From: Dromaius novaehollandiae
Lineage: Eukaryota > Chordata > Aves > Casuariiformes > Dromaiidae
DNA length: 64,000 nucleotides
Assembly: GCF_036370855.1 (NCBI RefSeq)
Contig: NC_088098.1
Coordinates: forward strand, 204,087,336 to 204,151,335
Direction of reading: 5' to 3'
The notes beneath the pieces are model-generated. The model had not been told where the DNA came from and searched no databases. It worked only from the letters and a program-made list of their open reading frames with translations. A program made the position numbers and the translations under genes. Of the stretch, positions 38,701 to 57,986 are shown one piece after another (the first letter of the stretch is position 1; each line of letters begins with the position of its first letter).

Positions 38701-41598
38701 CAGGTTATTAACACTGTATGCATTTACTATCTTCCTAACTTTAGACAACTCATTTTCAGTTATTAGAGGAAGATTTGTCACCACACACTTCCATCTGAAC
38801 TGCTTATTATGCTTGTAGTTATGTTATTATGCCATTCTCAATTATCACAAATGGAAACAATTCCATTTTATGATTACCAAACCTAAAATTTTAACTGGCT
38901 CACCTGCGTAACTTAGATTTATACTATGTTTCCTAAGGCTACAATGAAATTCATATGGAAATGCATTTTTATATCTATGAATATTAGTTTGATTATACTA
39001 GTCCAGAAAAATATGCAGACTGCCTAGTGTTTGCTTTTACATTAGAGTATAATATTTCACGACCAGCAATATGATAAACAGCACTCATTTCAGATGCATA
39101 GTGTTATAGTGGCATCATTCCAGAAAACTGAGACATTTTATCTTTAAGCCAAGGCTCAGTTTATTGTTATCTGCAAAAGTTGCAGGTCACACACTGTCTT
39201 TAATCCGTCCCAGGTGATTATACTTCCTCTTCCATTTTTCTCTATATTTTAAAACATTTGCTGACAGCACACTATATCAAGCTATTGTCAAGCTAAAAGG
39301 GCAGTATAAACAATATCTATTGCTTCTCTTATGAGTTACCAACATATTTCAATTGTAAACATCATATAACAGAAATTATCTGACAGGGGGACCATGGGGG
39401 ATGAGCGTTCCAGAGTCAACACATGGTGGAGGAAGCTGCTCTGAGGCTGGGGCTCGCTCTGAATTGTCCCAGAGAGGAGCCCATCTGTCTCTGCTGCACG
39501 CAAAGCCTAGTTTCTAGATCTATGTGACAGTATCATCTGAGTGCTTCGGAAGAGCCCCTATGCGTGTTAAACTATTTACAGCACTTCACTGAAATGTCTG
39601 AGGATATAATATATTCAATCCATTTGTCACAGAGTATTTCATGGCTTTGCATTTGCAATGTATTTGGAAAGGCAGAATATTCAAAACTCCTTTTAAAGTG
39701 TTAATATATTTTTATATAAATAAAGTTTATGTATTTTTATATAAATAAAGAGTAACTTTATTACAAATATATTTTGGTACTAGAAGGCCTTAGTTTTGAG
39801 TTCATTGGGAAGCGGGTGTACAACGGCTCACCACATAGGAGGGTCACACAACCAAAAGCGCACACACTTCAGCAGACAACGATACTGGAGACTGCCTGCC
39901 CACTCACTCTCGGGTAAGTGACATATCTGCATTGTTACACATCGTTGAAGCTAATAAAAAAAAAATGAAGAAAATACTAGAAACGCAGGGCAGAGCCACA
40001 AAATGAGAACACTACTTACTTTTATTCCAAACAGTAAAAGGTGGCTAAAGGGAGTAATGAGTAACTCTGAATATTGTGCTTTTTATATGTTCTATAGCAA
40101 GAAACTAGATTAGTGAAACTTTAAGGCCTAGATTCTTCTGGAACAAAACAGTGATGCTATTTAACAGACTATTTGAACATGCGAATAGTAGAAATATATT
40201 GAACTGCCTCAAAGTTTTGACTCCATTCTTTACAGTCTCCCACCAAAAGAACTTAGCTACTTACTTCCTTCTTCTGTTTGTCTCTACAAAATATTTTTGT
40301 GCCCTCCGCCGACATACTTTTTGATCTTCTTTCAGTGCATGACGTTCTTCTTCTAAATCGCATTCAAACTGAAACTTTAAAGATCTGTCCCTGATATCGT
40401 GTTAAGGACAATAAAAACTGTATCAAACATCTCAGAAAAAGGTGTAATATGACTGAGGATTTATGACACACCTCTTTGGGAAAGGGCAAACCTTATTCAT
40501 GACATACCAAATGCTGCTATGCTTTTCAACTAATTACACAACAGTTGGTCCCATAAATATGTATTATGGTAGCACTTCTTGTTTATCCAGAGAAAAAATA
40601 ATTGCATCTTACTACTTACAGTGTCTTTAACAAACACCAGAGGCTTTGCAGTCATCATTTATGATACCAGCAGATGAAATCTCACCTTTATTATGTTTAT
40701 GTGATGATAGATCTTTCTGTTATCATCCAAATCTGTGACATACAGGCACATTTATCACAGGGAAAGTCTGACCCCTCCCCACTTCTAAAGGATTAGCTGA
40801 AATGCATTAACATCACTAGATAAAACAGCGCTCCATACAGTAAGTACAAGCAGAGGTTAGAACTTTTATCAGTATTATTTAATTCATTACTTGCATTCAG
40901 GTAAGAAAATAAGGATTCTGGAATTAGGATGGAAAATACACTTTCGAAGGGCAGTATCTTTAAGACAAGAAAAATGAATGCTAAGTGGACTGTCACTCAA
41001 CTTTTCTGCAGTTTAAAAAGTAACATACAAGTTTGCTTTCAAGTCATCACTGAGGCAATACCCGACAGACAGGATTTGCACTTCACCAGCAACCAGCCTC
41101 GCAGTAGTGCTCACATCCCTGGTTTATGAGCGTCAGGGTAGCGTGGCTGACCCAGACCCCCGAGACGTCCGAGACCCCTCGCTGTCCAGCCGGAGGTGCC
41201 CAGGGGCCCGGCACACGCACGCCGGGGGTGGGAAACGGCAGGACTCTTCAGGAATATTTACTGTGTCCAAGACAGAGATTAGCAGGTTCGACATTTTCGA
41301 CTGATTCCGTAACGCAGATTTTTTTTAACGACCCGCAGAGAGGGGAGAGGAAGAGCCCCCCCAGCCCCCCACACGGGACACCGCACGGCTCCCCCCCTCT
41401 CCGGGGACCCTGCCCGTCTCCGGGCGGCCATGCGCCGTGCCGGCTGCCTGCGGACCGCCCTCACGCCTGCCCCGGCCCGCCGCCGCCCCGGCCCCTCGCC
41501 CCGGCCGCATACGCGGAAGGATACGCGGAGGCGCCACTGGGAGCCGCGAAGTCCCGGCGGCCGCCGGGGAGGTTTCGGCCCTTCCCGCCGGGCTCCAT
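2590..41598 (-). CDS. CEP126: CEP126 (KIAA1377), centrosomal protein of 126 kDa, complete nine-exon coding region
   Basis: CEP126 localises to the centrosome, pericentriolar satellites and cilium base, and is needed for primary cilium formation. The coding exons in transcript order are 41598-41465, 40390-40265, 30742-30597, 29216-29111, 23483-23285, 14544-12417, 8640-8437, 4613-4549 and 2685-2590. Together they total 3,204 nt, or 1,067 residues, against about 1,117 in human. All introns are GT-AG and all phases join. The protein starts with a Gly/Ala-rich segment (1-45), then a charged coiled-coil region (about 46-237) with blocks such as DLEEER, RRRAQKYFVE and EKFQRAHVP that match human CEP126. 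A long, mostly disordered exon-6 region (238-946) follows, then a conserved C-terminal helix around EEQKIFQSLDHLDQRLQ. An in-frame TGA directly before the ATG fixes the start. Gene identity is confident. The weakest joins are the exon-3 donor (GTTTGT) and the exon-5 acceptor (CAAG). Confidence 0.93.
2703..2731. repeat. AT-rich (TA)n microsatellite
   Basis: Alternating TA with occasional CA, in CEP126 intron 8 just outside the last exon. Confidence 0.7.
3357..3385. repeat. Poly-T tract (29 nt)
   Basis: An uninterrupted T run preceded by TTTTC units. On the transcribed strand it is poly-A. It could be the tail of an old retroposed sequence, but I recognise no element body beside it. Confidence 0.8.
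3831..3875. repeat. (GT)n / (ATGT)n / (TA)n compound microsatellite
   Basis: GTGTGTGTGTG is followed by ATGTATGT and then TATATATATA. Confidence 0.8.
3964..3989 (+). other. Predicted G-quadruplex motif
   Basis: Four guanine runs of five, six, five and six bases are separated by loops of CA, T and T. They sit on the non-transcribed-gene strand within CEP126 intron 8. This meets the usual G3+N1-7 rule. Folding is inferred only. Confidence 0.6.
4549..4613 (-). CDS. CEP126: CEP126 coding exon 8
   Basis: This 65-nt exon has acceptor TTTTTAG and donor GTAAG. It enters in phase 1 and leaves in phase 0. With the last base of exon 7 it encodes NVQEAITRN followed by SVLQIITPL, matching the human segment around YVQE and LQIIP. 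Confidence 0.88.
6808..6860 (-). mobile_element. CR1 LINE 3'-end fragment
   Basis: The plus strand reads CACAGAATAGTTTGGGTTAG and then AAGGGACC and GGAGATCAT. This is the reverse complement of the conserved CR1 3' terminus. Only about 50 nt are recognisable, so it is a severely truncated insertion or remnant in CEP126 intron 7. Confidence 0.75.
7165..8205 (+). mobile_element. Ancient CR1-superfamily (L3-like) LINE relic
   Basis: Landmarks appear in the expected order on the plus strand. First is a segment resembling the RT region around GGTTTGCCAAGAACAAACTC. Next is a decayed catalytic block near 7620-7700, which reads as SIYINDVDD and, further on, SADTTKL where active copies have FADDTKL. 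Then comes TGCTGTGTCCAGTTCTGGGC near 7810, and finally a 3' portion with GAGAGGGTCCAGAG. Many stops and indels, plus loss of the catalytic Asp pair, make it non-functional. It lies antisense to CEP126 in intron 7. The ends are approximate. Confidence 0.7.
8437..8640 (-). CDS. CEP126: CEP126 coding exon 7
   Basis: The acceptor is TTAGTTTCAG and the donor GTAAGT. It enters in phase 1 (G from exon 6 plus AG gives Glu). It encodes 67 further residues including EILAAMESMQPAKQPLPLNK and ALSIEEQKIFQSLDHL, the conserved C-terminal helix of the family. Confidence 0.92.
8641..12416 (-). other. CEP126 intron 6
   Basis: AT-rich intron. I found no exon, LINE or notable tandem repeat. Confidence 0.65.
12417..14544 (-). 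CDS. CEP126: CEP126 coding exon 6, the large central exon (2,128 nt)
   Basis: The acceptor is CTATTTCAG and the donor ACCG|GTAAG. It encodes residues 238-946, starting NFHQEVKKVASSESLSSLDS, which aligns with the human segment around SETLSSIDSLEA. The region is rich in Ser, Thr, Asn and Gln and is probably mostly disordered. It contains SILK at about 572-575, RIRF at about 593-596, SQIP at about 690-693, and a conserved basic block (TRRPRAHSSFMPKNRIGTII) at about 756-775 that could contact microtubules or acidic partners. If the downstream intron were retained, the frame would run 23 more codons to a stop at 12346. Confidence 0.96.
14545..23284 (-). other. CEP126 intron 5
   Basis: An 8.7-kb AT-rich intron. 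It holds short ATT and TA/GT microsatellites (about 16,430-16,450 and 18,813-18,872) and a C run near 19,664-19,675. No coding exon or recognisable transposon was seen. Confidence 0.65.
18813..18872. repeat. (TA)n/(GT)n compound microsatellite
   Basis: Alternating TATATATATATG, GTGTGTGTG and TGTGTGTACATATATATG segments. Confidence 0.65.
23285..23483 (-). CDS. CEP126: CEP126 coding exon 5
   Basis: A 199-nt exon with donor GAG|GTATGA. The acceptor (TTCCTTGCATCAAG) is not a perfect consensus, but it is the one that satisfies the phase left by exon 4. The resulting 20-residue spacing to the HQKQ block equals the human spacing. It ends with QQLLEKQHFSNLE, which matches human KLLEDQHLSNLQ. This is the end of the N-terminal coiled-coil region. 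Confidence 0.88.
25729..25889. repeat. Imperfect tandem duplication, period about 88 bp
   Basis: Two diverged copies share the core AGATTTTATATA followed by TCCTCC(C)AAAA. The cores begin at 25765 and 25853. The flanks are AT-rich with TATAATTT units. Confidence 0.65.
28379..28418. repeat. (AAT)n-(AAC)n trinucleotide microsatellite
   Basis: About four AAT units, then AACAGT, then six to seven AAC units. Confidence 0.85.
29111..29216 (-). CDS. CEP126: CEP126 coding exon 4
   Basis: The acceptor is AATCACTCTAG and the donor TTCAG|GTAAG. It enters in phase 1 and leaves in phase 2. It encodes QTKAFFQLEEALDQIKG and on to NRNKTKF, matching the human LEEALKQIQ segment with the same spacing from the preceding exon. 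A nearer AG (TTTTTTCAG at 29196) would break the phase and shorten the match, so the upstream acceptor was chosen. Confidence 0.9.
29217..30596 (-). other. CEP126 intron 3
   Basis: AT-rich, with a poly-A run near 29,390-29,405. Nothing else recognised. Confidence 0.65.
30597..30742 (-). CDS. CEP126: CEP126 coding exon 3 (coiled coil)
   Basis: The acceptor is TTTAAATACAG. The donor ATAG|GTTTGT is weak but phase-consistent. It encodes ALEERWKQEKEKEQRLREQV, then LQQRKVKLQEATEKFQRAHV. This is nearly the human sequence in the QIREQILQQRKQKFEEVTEK region. The heptad-like charged pattern indicates coiled coil. Confidence 0.94.
35708..35772. repeat. (GA)n(GT)n compound microsatellite
   Basis: About 13 GA units are followed directly by about 18 GT units, then ACACAC and ATATAT. 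It is the longest simple repeat in the window and likely polymorphic. Confidence 0.92.
39707..39750. repeat. Short direct repeat, 19-nt unit
   Basis: TATTTTTATATAAATAAAG occurs at 39707-39725 and again at 39732-39750. Confidence 0.8.
40265..40390 (-). CDS. CEP126: CEP126 coding exon 2 (coiled coil)
   Basis: The acceptor is CGATATCAG and the donor AA|GTAAGT. It enters in phase 2 and leaves in phase 2. It encodes DRSLKFQFECDLEEERHALK and RRRAQKYFVETNRRR, matching human blocks LEEERQ and RNRARKYFVESNRRKK. It begins the conserved N-terminal coiled coil. Confidence 0.95.
40391..41464 (-). other. CEP126 intron 1
   Basis: The first intron. Its 5' third lies in the CpG island. No other feature recognised. 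Confidence 0.7.
41465..41598 (-). CDS. CEP126: CEP126 coding exon 1 with start codon
   Basis: The ATG at 41598 is immediately preceded by an in-frame TGA, which rules out upstream extension. The 44 complete codons begin MEPGGKGRNLPGGRRDFAAP and end GGGGPGQ. Donor GGC|GTGAGG leaves phase 2, exactly what exon 2 requires. The segment is Gly/Ala/Pro-rich with no motif. The length is close to the human exon-1 peptide. The start context has T at -3 and G at +4, so it is only moderate. Confidence 0.8.
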
Positions 41599-41608
41599 TC
41601 AGCGCGCC

Positions 41609-41650
41609 GGGGCCGGGGCCGGGGCCGGGGCCGGGGCCGGGGCCGGGGCC
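41609..41650 (+). repeat. (GGGGCC)7 hexanucleotide repeat
   Basis: Seven perfect GGGGCC units on the plus strand, which are GGCCCC on the CEP126 sense strand. They end 10 nt before the CEP126 ATG, so they lie in the 5' leader or core promoter. The unit is the one expanded in human C9orf72 disease. Seven copies would be within the normal range there. Confidence 0.95.
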
Positions 41651-41726
41651 GCCCCCAGCAGGACGCTCCGCGGTCAGGGCCGATGGCGCAGCCGCCCCTC
41701 AGCGCCACCCGCGCGCGCCGCCATCC

Positions 41727-41757
41727 CGGCAACCAGGGACGCCGCTTCCTTCGCAAC
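41727..41757. promoter_or_regulatory. Candidate RFX (X-box) half-sites
   Basis: GGCAAC at 41728-41733 and CGCAAC at 41752-41757 match the RGYAAC-type half of an X-box. Ciliary gene promoters often carry full X-boxes bound by RFX factors. The opposing GTTGCC-type half is imperfect here, so this is tentative. Confidence 0.25.
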
Positions 41758-41761
41758 GGGT

Positions 41762-41818
41762 GGGGGCGGGGCTAGGCGAGGGGGCGGGGCCTCCGCCGGG
41801 CCGCCGGGGCCGGGCGGG
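41762..41818. promoter_or_regulatory. Cluster of GC boxes (SP/KLF-type)
   Basis: Three GGGGCGGGG-like elements lie within 60 nt, upstream of CEP126 exon 1. This is typical of TATA-less CpG promoters. Confidence 0.6.
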
Positions 41819-42589
41819 GTGTGGGGGGGGTGCGGAGGGGCGGTTTGACGGGAACTGCCTTTATTAGGCTTAAAAACAGGCGTGAAGGGCATGGCGGGTC
41901 GGGCTGAGCGCGGCTTGGCCTCGTGGTGGGCAGCAGGCCTTGGAGGGCCCCTCGGTCCGGCGGTGCTGGGGTGTCGCAGTGCTGCTCGTGCGTTTCCACA
42001 GCGGCCCGGCTTCGAGGAGTGTCGGGCCTCCTGCGGCGGCATCGCCGTGGCTCTCCGTGTTTCCCATCCCGTATTCTGTTTACAAATAGCAGGATTTTTT
42101 TCTTCTTTAAAAAAAAAATTATTATTATAATAAACATGTCTCTGAGTACTTTTGCAGGAAAAATGAAACCCTGTCCTGGCCCCGCTGCCATTTGTGGGTT
42201 TGGAGAGCCCTGTATGGATGCATCTTAAACCTGTTAATCAGGGCTGTGACTTGGAATTAACAACATAAAGATTTTATTTTTTTTAACAGGGTGCAGAAAT
42301 AGCAATAAAAAATGTAAAATATGTGTGTGAAAATCAGAAAACTTACACAAAGTAAAAAAGTGTAATTTGTTCTGATAGAATGAAAAGCTGCATTTTTTTC
42401 AGGCAAAGCAGGGTGTGTTGTCCTGGGATATTGCCACGTCTGGGATGAGTTGTCAGCACAAGGCTAAATGCCTTGATTTCCTGGCGAGACATTTCTTGGC
42501 TGTTGTATTTGAGTTTAAACTAATTCTTGTCTTTTTCAACATGCAGCTGTTCTATGTCTCTGACTAGGAGGTAAAAATAGTACTCTACA

Positions 42590-42720
42590 TTTGTGAAACA
42601 CTTTTATCACAGCCCCCGAACAGATTCTTGTAACACAGCTTGTGAGGCAGGTGTTACCATTACCATTTTACAGTCAAGACCACTGAGACTCAGATTTCCG
42701 AACATGTTTATAACATCCCA
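42590..42720 (+). mobile_element. MIR-like SINE fragment
   Basis: The order of motifs matches the MIR core: CTTGTGAGGCAGGTGTTACC, CCATTTTACAG and ACTGAGACTCAGA. It is old and diverged, and the ends are approximate. Confidence 0.65.
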
Positions 42721-44538
42721 GTTTCATAGCTGAGAAGAAAATCCTGAAATGGCAGTCTTTCATCTCTAATTCAGCATACCAGCCCCAAAGTCTCCTCTCT
42801 GCCCAATCTGAATTCACTTTTCGGTGTCACAGGTAGAAGAATAGTTGCTGCTTTATTTCCTCTAGGTGGTACTTTGCATGTTCTTTTTAACCTACATAAA
42901 CTTTTTAAATCCCACTTTCCACTGCTTCATTTAGGATGCAGTAGAAAGCTTTATCAGTATCAAGACCTGATCCCCCCAGGCAGGGTTGTAGTGGAGCTGC
43001 GAAACTACTGTGGAATTTGAGGCCATGTCACACCTAGGAAGATTCAAGTTCATAGTCATCGTGAGCCTGACAGAATTGGAAATTTTGATCTTGTCCAGCA
43101 CAACTCCCACCTTCACCTTAGAACCTTCTGAAATTTAGGATTAAAAATAGTCTTTACATATCTTCTGGTCTTTTTTTTTTCTTTTCCGTTTTTTACTTCT
43201 TCGTAACTCTTAGGTTTATTAACTGTCTCCTCCTGGTGACCGATCTTGCATCTTTCAGTTTGTGGGATGAGAAGGTGACTGGCTGAGGACCATATATTCC
43301 ATAACCGTATGATTCTTCCGGGACAGGAAGCAGCCTGATCTCATGTGGTTACAAAATGGAAGGTCCCACTGCCCAGACATCTGACTTCAAAGAAGTTTTA
43401 TAAATTTTTATGTGGGCTAGAGACTGATATTCCAGTGAAGGATAAAGATCAGTTCCTTAATCTTTGTGAGACAAATTTTGACTTGATTACAAATCTTAGG
43501 TAGAGGCTGGAGCATAGCTGTGCTCCTGCAGAAACACATTTCCTTTGCTTTTGTTACAGAGGAGATTAATCTGCTGTAGCCCTTTACCTCATATTTTACT
43601 TTCCTCCAAGCTTCAGGTTAACTGAAGGCCAGTTCACGGGGTGAGGAGGGGTAAAGAGTTCAGTCACAGTTCTGACCTTTTTTAGCGCTCCTTCCTAACA
43701 TTCGGCTCCTCTTCCTATTTCTGTGTATAGAAAGAAGAAAAAACCCTGTTATTTCCCCCTTAATGTTGTATACGGGTAGCCATGAAAGTCTTTCTACTTT
43801 CTTACCTCCCTGTCAGAGACTGTACTTTTGGATCATAGTCTTCATCTTTTTATGAGAGCATCAATTGGTGCACTAGTTACATTCCGGTGTTTCTTATTTT
43901 GGAAAAATATGCTATGAATTACTTTAGGACAAATTAAAAATTTGATTTTGTGAGATATCAAAGAACCAAAGCTGTTAGTAATTGCACAGGCAGAGAATGT
44001 GCTCCTCTCAGGAAGAAGCCAGGTGCAGGCACTTCGTACCTTTTTGATACTCATTTCCAAAGAAAACATTAGATTTAAAAAACGGATTAAAACCTGGATT
44101 TAAAACTGGATTAAGTCTCCTCTCCCAACTGCTTTCAAATCTCATTGTAGTAAAGGCTATTTCCTGAGTATTCTGACTTCAGACAGGAATAGAGATGAAC
44201 GCCAGTATCAAGACAAATTTAGAATATTGTTCAATATTCTTTGTAGTGTAAGGGGATGTTGAACAGTGTATTCTGGTTATCCATTAGACATTATATCTCC
44301 CAGTAACATGTCAGAAACTGAGGTTTCATTTACTCAAGCAAATCACACACAAATTCTCAAATGTGTGTGAGTAGTTGAAAATCTGTTGGACTTTTATGAA
44401 CTTGCAAAATAATTTGCTTTTTGGTTGATCAAACTGGAGGAATATCAGATCCAGTTTTTTAAGGTAGAGCTGTAAGTGCCCAATACATGCTTTTAATTCA
44501 GGATTGTGGACTGCATGTTTAATTTTCTTCCTTTTCAG

Positions 44539-44570
44539 AATGTTCTCCGGTACTCCGACATTCCTCAGAG
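44539..44570 (+). other. Candidate non-coding 5'UTR exon of ANGPTL5
   Basis: A 32-nt segment is flanked by a good acceptor (TTCCTTTTCAG) and a donor (AGAG|GTAAAA), 660 nt upstream of the ATG exon. It could equally be chance. Transcript data would decide. Confidence 0.25.
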
Positions 44571-45230
44571 GTAAAATTCATTGCATTTGAATGATTGTCC
44601 CAGTCTCCATACCTCTCTCCTTGAAGATGTGCTGCCAGTGAGACCATGATACTGCTGATTTTATTGTCACATCTGTAAACAATTTTCAACATAACACAAA
44701 GTATTATTTTAAAGTAACATTTTTCAGTTTTCTATTTGGAATTTGCTTGTAGGGCATACCCTGAAACTGCCCCCACAGCCGGATCTAGTGCGCTACCACC
44801 AGACCAATGTGAACAGCTTCATTTTAGTTAGAAAAACCTTTGTACAAAGATGAAAACATTGATTAATAGTTTTTTCTTTCAACTAGCACAGACTAGCCCA
44901 GACTCAATACAAATATATATATACTAATGTGCAGAAATAGCATATAACAAACTTTGCCACAGTCTTATCACAATAAAAATATTTATATGCTTGATGAGTC
45001 ATATAAAGATAATAAGCAGTAATTTCTCTCAGGTTGAAAGCAACACAGTATATAAATCTACTGTGTAACTGGAGTGTGTTTTATTAAAGGCAGGCACTAA
45101 AGGAGTGATGTGTTGGCTGCCCTTCGTGCTGTGCACATTCCCAAATAGTGAGCTCAGGACTTTGGAGTGTGCAGTTCTTTCCACAGAAATTCAAAAGCCG
45201 TCAAAGCGCTTGCATTTCTTCAAGTAAAAG

Positions 45231-56669
<11,439 letters not shown>

Positions 56670-57525
56670 CCTATGAAATAGAAAGATATCTCCTGCCATT
56701 ATGTGGGATAATGTATCAGGGTAACATAAATGCCTATCATTTTCAGTTAAATAGTTCACTCTTAAAACTTTATTAGCTATTTCCGTAACATAGTTATTCA
56801 TTTCCATTATGGAATGTCAGTTTAGATGTTTGTAGTTTCCCACTTGAGTGAGAAGGGCACAAGAATAGAATTTTGGAATAAGGATGAAGCTTAGAGTGTT
56901 TATCAACTTTTATTCAGCTGCTTCTTAGGCAGTCTCAGAGCCACTGGAAAAAGTGTAAGAAACGCATCACTTGATTTCATACTACAAAAGGAGAGTAATG
57001 TTGGCTTTTGAACATATTTTTTCTATGCTATCTGCACATCTGAATTGCCAAGAAATTGCAGCAATTTTTTTTAAAGTCATATACCTGCTGTTTCTGTCAT
57101 TATATTTTGGAAAAATACCTTTTCTTCACCTTAGCTTAATTTTCCAGAACAAGCACTTCTTTCTATACTCCTTCTCAGACCAGATACACTGACTTACGTT
57201 AGTACATATGTAAGGTTCTGTATATTCTCAGGACCTGATTTTTAAACAACGTATGTATTTATATACAAAAACTATGGTCTATTTTGTACTTAGGTTTCAC
57301 AATCAACATGTTTCATAATCAGTTTTTTGCTGTACCATTAAGATTTATCTTTTACGCAGTTCACCAACAATGAACACGTTTTCAAAGAAAATGTGTAAAC
57401 ATTTCATATAACCTTTGGAGTTTTAATTTTTGGAACTATGGGCCTGATCTTGTGTCCTTCATTCTGACTGGCATTCACTTTGTGAATGTTCATGTAATGA
57501 ATAAAAGACTGAATTTGTACAAATC
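56670..57525 (+). other. ANGPTL5 3' untranslated region
   Basis: Extends from the stop codon to about 20 nt past the only canonical poly(A) hexamer in this stretch. AT-rich, with no conserved element that I can name. Confidence 0.6.
57500..57505 (+). terminator. ANGPTL5 poly(A) signal
   Basis: AATAAA, followed about 40 nt later by a GT-rich stretch (GTGTGAATTG). Cleavage is expected near 57,520-57,540. Confidence 0.7.
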
Positions 57526-57563
57526 CATTTTAAATTAAGTAGTGTGAATTGTTTGAATTTCTC

Positions 57564-57986
57564 TCAGTAAAACTGGGATAATATCAACAGAAATGTGAAT
57601 GTGCTCAGTACAGCAGTGTTTCTAGAACTGGTATCCCTTCTGTAGGAGTTATGCATGGCTATTTCTTTTCTCTGCTTCAGTTTCCGTAGATCTGCTCTGT
57701 AGCAACGTGGAATTAAATGTGTTAAAAACTCTATAGGTTTCTTCTTCATCGTCTCACACTTTGTATAAGCATTAGGATAGTGAGCATAAATCATCATTAG
57801 CTCAGAATTACTACGTTTTAGAACTTCTTTCCAAAGATACATAAAACTACAGGAGGAAGGATAGTATGTATACCCTCTTTGTCCCTCTCTCTCTCCAAGC
57901 ATATTAAGAATGCAATCCCTTTCTAACAGCAACATGGACCCAGCAGCCTGGTAAAGGTAGATACTAAAAGGAAAGAGCTTCTGCAT
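57564..57986 (-). other. Unassigned 140-codon open frame
   Basis: The frame begins 24 nt after an in-frame TAA and contains no internal stop. Composition is mixed, with clusters such as KLKQRKEIAMHNSYRRDT. A good acceptor-like sequence (TTTTTTTCTGCTCTAATGCAG) coincides with its start. I recognise no family. It may be chance, a pseudogene exon or an antisense transcript. Confidence 0.2.

Larger units (their letters stand above)
30743..40264 (-). other. CEP126 intron 2
   Basis: The longest intron (9.5 kb). It has a GA/GT compound microsatellite at 35.7 kb and a 19-nt direct repeat at 39.7 kb. I recognise no coding exon or LINE. The stretch at about 35.9-36.7 kb is less AT-rich and more complex, but I could not assign it. 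Confidence 0.65.
41100..42080. promoter_or_regulatory. CpG island: CEP126 promoter and exon 1, probably shared with divergent ANGPTL5
   Basis: An abrupt change from AT-rich sequence to very GC-rich, CpG-dense sequence. It contains several GC boxes (for example 41762-41772 and 41781-41790), CEP126 exon 1 and no TATA box. In human, CEP126 and ANGPTL5 are head to head with overlapping 5' ends, so a bidirectional role is plausible. I cannot place the ANGPTL5 transcription start here. Long open frames on both strands across the island are a by-product of high GC and are not called as genes. Confidence 0.85.
42081..45230. other. Interval between the CpG island and the ANGPTL5 start codon
   Basis: Probably holds the non-coding first exon(s) and first intron of ANGPTL5. 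It includes a MIR-like SINE at about 42.6-42.7 kb and an exon-shaped 32-nt segment at 44539-44570. No coding sequence was recognised. Confidence 0.5.

Noticed and set aside
41126-42228. Several open frames of 80-240 codons on both strands in the CpG island, with poly-GA, GP, GR and PR runs
   Set aside because: They overlap in many frames, owe their openness to high GC and few stop triplets, and the dipeptide runs come from the GGGGCC repeat. Only the short exon-1 frame on the minus strand fits CEP126 by phase.
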